The notes under the pieces are model-generated. The model ran no database searches and had not been told where the DNA came from. It saw nothing but the letters and a program-made list of their open reading frames with translations. From Mytilus californianus (lineage: Eukaryota > Mollusca > Bivalvia > Mytilida > Mytilidae), in contig NW_026262593.1 in the NCBI RefSeq assembly GCF_021869535.1, forward strand, positions 71,884,322-71,948,321: 64,000 nt of DNA, in the 5' to 3' direction. The first letter of the stretch is position 1, and every line of letters starts with the position of its first letter. Both the position numbers and the translations under genes were made by a program. Shown one piece after another: positions 58,991 through 64,000 of this stretch.

Positions 58991-60113
58991 TAACTATATT
59001 TGTCATTATTTTCTAGCGGGATGTATAAATACACATCCACGTTCATTTTGTCTATATAGAGGTTAACTCCTAACTATCCTACAGCCTGTCGATACTTTTA
59101 TTTTTGGCATTGCACAAATCATGTATTCTTTGACTGTCCATGACGTTGAAATACTAAATCCCTGGGATGTGTTTTAGTTGATTTTTGTCTCTGATGCATG
59201 ATTTTTTTATTTTTAATTGATTTTGGCTTTTAACTAGCTTTCAGTAACTGCGAGTACTCTCAAATCGTACTTTCTTGTTAATTTGACCAGTCGATACATT
59301 TGTCATGTTTTTGTTTATTTAATGTTTACTTATTTAGGGTTATATCTGGTCTCTCTATTTTTAATATATACCAGCTTTGATAAGTGTTTAGTATGACTAT
59401 AAATTTTTACTTCTGTTTCTCGTACTATGAACAACAAAATTATTTATTTTATAAAAAATATTTCCGTTCTCAATTTATACTGTATACCTTACAACAAAAT
59501 TATTTTCTTTTACCTGTGTACATTATTATATTTGGCGGCAAGGTTATTTGTTCAAGGTTTTTGGTAATATTCTGAAATTATTTAACATCTCATAGCGGTA
59601 TACTACCGCTGCCTTTATTTATTCATCCCTTATTTAATTGATTTTGTATTTACATTGTGTCATAGATCAAATTTATTCGTTCAGTGTATGTTCACTTGTG
59701 TTAATATGTATTTTGATTGAGTTAAGCCATTTCAATTAATATTTTATAGTGTGTCTTTCTATGTTGTGATGTTACACTATAGTTTCGGGTAAGAGTAAAG
59801 GTTGGTACCTATTAAAACGTTAAAACCCGCTGCATTTGTTTGCATCTGTCCTAAGTCAGGAACCTGATGTTCAGTGGTTGTGGTTTGTTGATGTGGTTGA
59901 TAAGTTTTTCTCGTTTCTCGTTTTTTATATAGATTATACCGTTGGTTTTCCCGTTTGAATGGTTTTACACTAGTCATTTTTGGGGCCCTTTATAGCTTGC
60001 TGTTCGGTGTGAGCTAAGGTTCCGTGCTGAAGACCGTACTTTGACCTATAATGGTTTTTCTTTTAAAAATTGTCTCATTGGCACTCATACCACATCTTCT
60101 TATATCTATCGAT
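58991..60113 (+). mobile_element. 3' tail of Penelope-like family C copy 1
   Basis: A long untranslated region ending 'gtctcattggcactcatacc', 'acatcttcttatatctatc'. It carries 'gcgagtactctcaaatcgta', 'gttacactatagtttcgggt', 'aagtcaggaacctgatgttc' and 'ctgttcggtgtgagctaagg', used above to identify the isolated copies. Confidence 0.85.
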
Positions 60114-61437
60114 TGTTTCTTTATTAATTATTCAAAGATAATATATCAATCAGGTAAACATGAGAACTTCTTTATTGTGTGAACCCAGATCTTTAGAAAA
60201 TAACTTTCATCTCTACGTCAATATGTTTACCTTTGTGTAAAAGATTTTAACCAGAAACAACCAGTCCATTCCCTTCTGTATACATTTATACTACTGAGGT
60301 TGTAATAATTTGACTTAATCAATATTTGTGCGAAAATAAAATATGTTTTTTTTTTATACAAATACTGATGTTCTGGCTGCAAACACAGAAAAACAAATAA
60401 TAAAGATGTGTAAGAAACTGATCATACATGTTAAACATAAGTAATTTTGATACTTTTTTGCACTTTGTTTTTTTTGAAATAGGTGACTTTCTCATGGATA
60501 TATCTTTTTAAAAACTATAGTGAGTTTGTAACTGATTGTAACATTGAATGCAGTTTGAAGGATCTTGTCCAATTCTATAAAAACAAAGATGTGTAATGAT
60601 TGTCAATAAGATAAGTATCCATCAATGCAAAGCGCATAGGATAAATCAATCAACGGCCTTCAACAATAAGCAAAATTCTTACGGTATAATCAGCTAATAA
60701 TGGCTACGTCATCACAAAATGTAAAATAATTGATACGAAAAAGTAACAGCTTGATTTTTGAAAACAAAATCAACGAAAAACAAATGCAACAAACATCAAC
60801 CAGTGACAACCATTGAGTTACTGGTTGACGGTTAATTATGCCAAAAGTCATAGCATTGGATAAAGGTTACAGTTACGGAATACAGAGACAATAAGTAGTT
60901 CATGTCGAAAACGCTCACAAAAACTGTTATATACTGCCAGATGTTAGGACAAGAGTGACACATAACGAACATATAACATAAACAGGGCAAAGTTAAACTT
61001 GGCTGCAAACGTTAAATTATCCCACATTGACTATAGTTCTTTACATTTCATATGCTGTCTTCTTGATCTTTCAAAAGCGGTGTGTATTCATATAAATGTC
61101 AAGTACAGATTAATGCAACAAATATTTACACAGTAACGTAATGATTTTTCAAAGTATAAAAGTGTCATTGTAGTTGGATGGTTTCTGTTCGCCTTTACAC
61201 GTGGCAAGGAATAAAACAAATACCCGTAGGAAATCCTCGCTCGCTCACATTTTTGCATCCCTCATATGTTCAGTATTTTCAAAACACACCGAACAAAGAA
61301 TACTGTTTCTACTACGTCTATCAAAATGCACATATTTTACGGCATTGTGATTTTAGTTGCATGTAATGGATTTCATTTTAAATGCCTTTCAAAATTCAAA
61401 AATAAACCTTTAAACTATAAAAAAACATCTTGTTGGA
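60114..61437. other. No gene recognised
   Basis: AT-rich; short frames only. Confidence 0.4.
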
Positions 61438-64000
61438 ATATCTTCTATTCCAAATTTGTACACTTCCAAAAACACTAAAAGTTTGAGAAATTTCTTTTCT
61501 TATTGTTATCATAACATGATACAATGTGTTATGTTTGTGTTCACGGAGCATAGTGTTTGAAACAGTACCTGATCCACTAAAAGTAAACACTTGAAAGTAT
61601 TGATAATAGCAACTAAAATTGAATGTTATTGAACATCAATACAATCACAAATTTGAAGCACACCTGTACGTCTTTCAAATTGACGAACTTTGTATATAAT
61701 TTAAGACAAGTTTACTTTACCGACCTTCAAATCTCAAAAATTTATCGAGCTGAAAAATCAATGTTACAAACAAACACTAAGGAAATCTTATGAACTGAAA
61801 ATGCAGCGAGACTGTGTGTGCCAACGGGATGCACCAACCTGGTAAGCTTTTCTTGCCACTTTAATATCTATGGATAATGTCCTGTTTCTCAACAGACACA
61901 ATTGTAGTGCGGCTTGCATTTCATATATCTCAGTCAACTTGAGAAAATGGAAATTACCGAATCTACATTAAAAGGTTTTATACGCTGCGATTGGTTCCTC
62001 GATTTAAAAGTTTATGGTCATATAGCTCCTATTGTCTCAACATAATTACACTTCCCTAGCTATTAAATGTTTAAGTGTGTGTATCCACGATGAACATAAG
62101 ACCGACAAAGTGCTTCTGACTCACGAAACATATAAAGTTTTTAATTCATGAACGATTTCAAATGCACTAAACACTTTATAGTTTTTCTTGTTTTTCATAG
62201 TGGAGAAAAAAATAGAAAATACCAACACAACTTAACTATCTCCTTGAAAATGTTATAACATTCAAGTATGTTATAGGGTTGTTTATGCGTTATTCTTGAA
62301 CAAATGCAAACATTTAAAAGTTGAGAAATTAAAGCAATCATCATACTGATAATAATAAACCAACAGTAACAAAAATTTAGATAATAATAATTATGATAAT
62401 ACAAAAAAAGATATTGATGATTATAGAAGAAGTAGAAGTACACAAAACAAGCAAAGTAGTTCCCTGCCACTTCCACTCTGTGTTTTAGCTACATTGTGTA
62501 GATATATTTCGGCTTTGTATCCATCTGATGAGTTAAGCCCTTTTCAACTCATTTTTATAGTTTGTTCTTATGTTGTACTGTTACACCACTGTCCCAGGTT
62601 ATGGGAGGATTGACGCCGGCAAAAAAGTTAAACCCCGCCTTATTCGGTATGTGCCTGTCCCAAGTCAGGATCCTGTAATTCTGTGGTTGTCCTTTGTTGC
62701 TGTATATCATATTTGTTTTTCGTTCATTATTTTGTTCATAAATCATGCCGTTAGGTTTCTCGTTTGAATTGTTTTACATTTGTCATTTCGGGACCTTGTA
62801 CAGCTGACTATGTGGTATGGGTTTTCAGTTATTGTTCAGTGCCATACGGTGACCCACAGTTGTTAATTTCTGTGTCATTTGATCTCTTTTGAAGATTTGT
62901 CCCTTCGAAACCATACCACGTCTTCTTATTTTTATAGTTTTATAGACACCATAAGTCTGAATTGCAAAGGTTATATTGTTATTGTTATCTACTCAGTATT
63001 ATATTAGAAATGAAATGTCAAAGATAGACGACTGGATTAGAAAAACAATGCTTTTCTACATATATATTTACATACCATGTTGAAAAAATAAGATCAAATA
63101 AACAATACAAAAATAATTAAGATTTTGGAAAACAAAATATTTTCCTAATCGGTATAAGTTGCATAATGTTAAGATTTGTGAATCAATTCTAAAAAGTATA
63201 CAAATTCAAAAAAATTTACAAAATATAAACTTTAGTATTTTAATAGTCATACCAGTGTTCTATTAACAAAAGCATGAACAATTTGAGTGGAGAATTTTAC
63301 TACATTGAGATAAATATCAATACGTCTCACCTTTAGAAAATATAAACAGGAACAAGCAGAACAAGAATAAAAACTGAAGACCTGAACTTGAATTGTTTAA
63401 TATAACATATCTTAATTGCAAAATAAAGCAGAGTTAATGATGGCAAAACTTAAAAAGTTTAGCATCTTTCCTCCAGAAAAAAATCATTGTAGGCCACACC
63501 AATGGGAAACAAGGTGGCAAAAATCGACATTCAAACACTGACAAACGGAACTTTTAAATGTTTCGCACGTTCTCCTTGAGGTTGCAAGTACAGAAGACGT
63601 CTTTATGGTCAATGGTTATAATTAAACAAATTGAAATACGAACTTTTTCAGTGTAAAATTTTTTAGCCTTGAAAAGACAGAATTTTAACAAAATGACGTG
63701 TTTTGAGACAACTGAACAGGCAAAGCGGTCAGACAGCATCATGGTAGACTCTAAACGCATTATTGAGCACCCATTTATAACTCTTAAACCCCAGACCACA
63801 ATTAATGACCCATCTTTTCGTTGTCCCGTATATAGTTCCTTGTTATTATAGTGTCTTTTTTCTTTAATTTTGTTCTCTGTCTTCCTGATTCATTTCTCAA
63901 GTTTTTATAGGATTGAAATGAAAGAAGAGAGTTGAAATAAATTTTAGGATGCATTAATTTAACTATTCAGTAGTGGGAATGAGTGATTAGGCCAGTTGCA
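61438..64000 (-). repeat. Right arm of the large inverted duplication (runs off the window)
   Basis: Reverse complement of 33263-36962, starting at 'atatcttctattccaaattt', the complement of the left arm's end. Identical order of landmarks to the last base of the window. It lacks the left arm's 361-bp dimer and its roughly 380-bp segment, and carries the shared family C tail at 62520-62940. Short frames here (for example 62195-62476 minus) mirror those at 35988-36173. Confidence 0.92.
62520..62940 (+). mobile_element. Penelope-like family C tail inside the right arm
   Basis: 'tgatgagttaagcccttttc', 'gttatgggaggattgacg', 'ctgtcccaagtcaggatcct' and the end 'accataccacgtcttcttat'. Same insertion as 34723-35005 of the left arm, here unbroken by the 361-bp dimer. 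Confidence 0.85.

Overview
This window looks like a piece of a bivalve mollusc nuclear genome, most likely a mussel (Mytilus-type). It is strongly AT-rich and very sparsely coding, has short exons separated by kilobase introns with GT..AG borders, and is packed with degenerate repeats. The organism call is an inference from repeat style and coding style; no single marker proves it. There is no bacterial gene organisation, operon, or CRISPR.

Layout. 1-1.1 kb: end of a roughly 525-539-bp tandem repeat array in minus orientation. 1.3-1.7 kb: broken PIF/Harbinger-type transposase. 2-3.6 kb: Penelope-like element (PLE) family B, deleted. 3.9-4.3 kb: an odd CpG-dense segment. 6.2-27.1 kb: exons of one plus-strand gene, a caspase homologue preceded by a death-fold-like region. 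Both catalytic motifs of this caspase appear lost, and its introns are full of repeats: a long 5'-truncated family A PLE at 14.6-17.3 kb with N-terminal GIY-YIG remnant, CxC motif and YIDD reverse transcriptase; a family B PLE at 17.8-19.2 kb; a tRNA-derived SINE; and two long foldback hairpins. 29.0-30.3, 37.1-40.5 and 46.2-49.5 kb: three further arrays of the same 539-bp unit, bounded by (TA)n runs and with orientation flips. 33.3-37.0 kb and 61.4-64.0 kb: the two arms of a large inverted duplication, the right arm running off the window. 43.6-45.4 kb: two phase-compatible exons of an unknown gene. 51.1-52.5 kb: decayed L1/Tx1-like LINE. 53.2-55.2 kb: an old tandem duplication. 57.3-60.1 kb: decayed PLE family C.

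How it fits together. Host coding content is limited to the caspase-like gene and a few isolated candidate exons. The rest is mobile or tandem DNA. Three PLE families are recognised by conserved but mutually different 3' tails, and many isolated tails show that 5'-truncated insertion dominates. Family A fits the domain-permuted (N-terminal endonuclease) PLE group known from invertebrates as Naiad-type. The most unusual items are the apparent pseudo-caspase with a duplicated exon, the orientation-switching 539-bp arrays whose breakpoints recur at one internal (TA)n site, and the inverted duplication. All similarity statements were made by eye, without database search.
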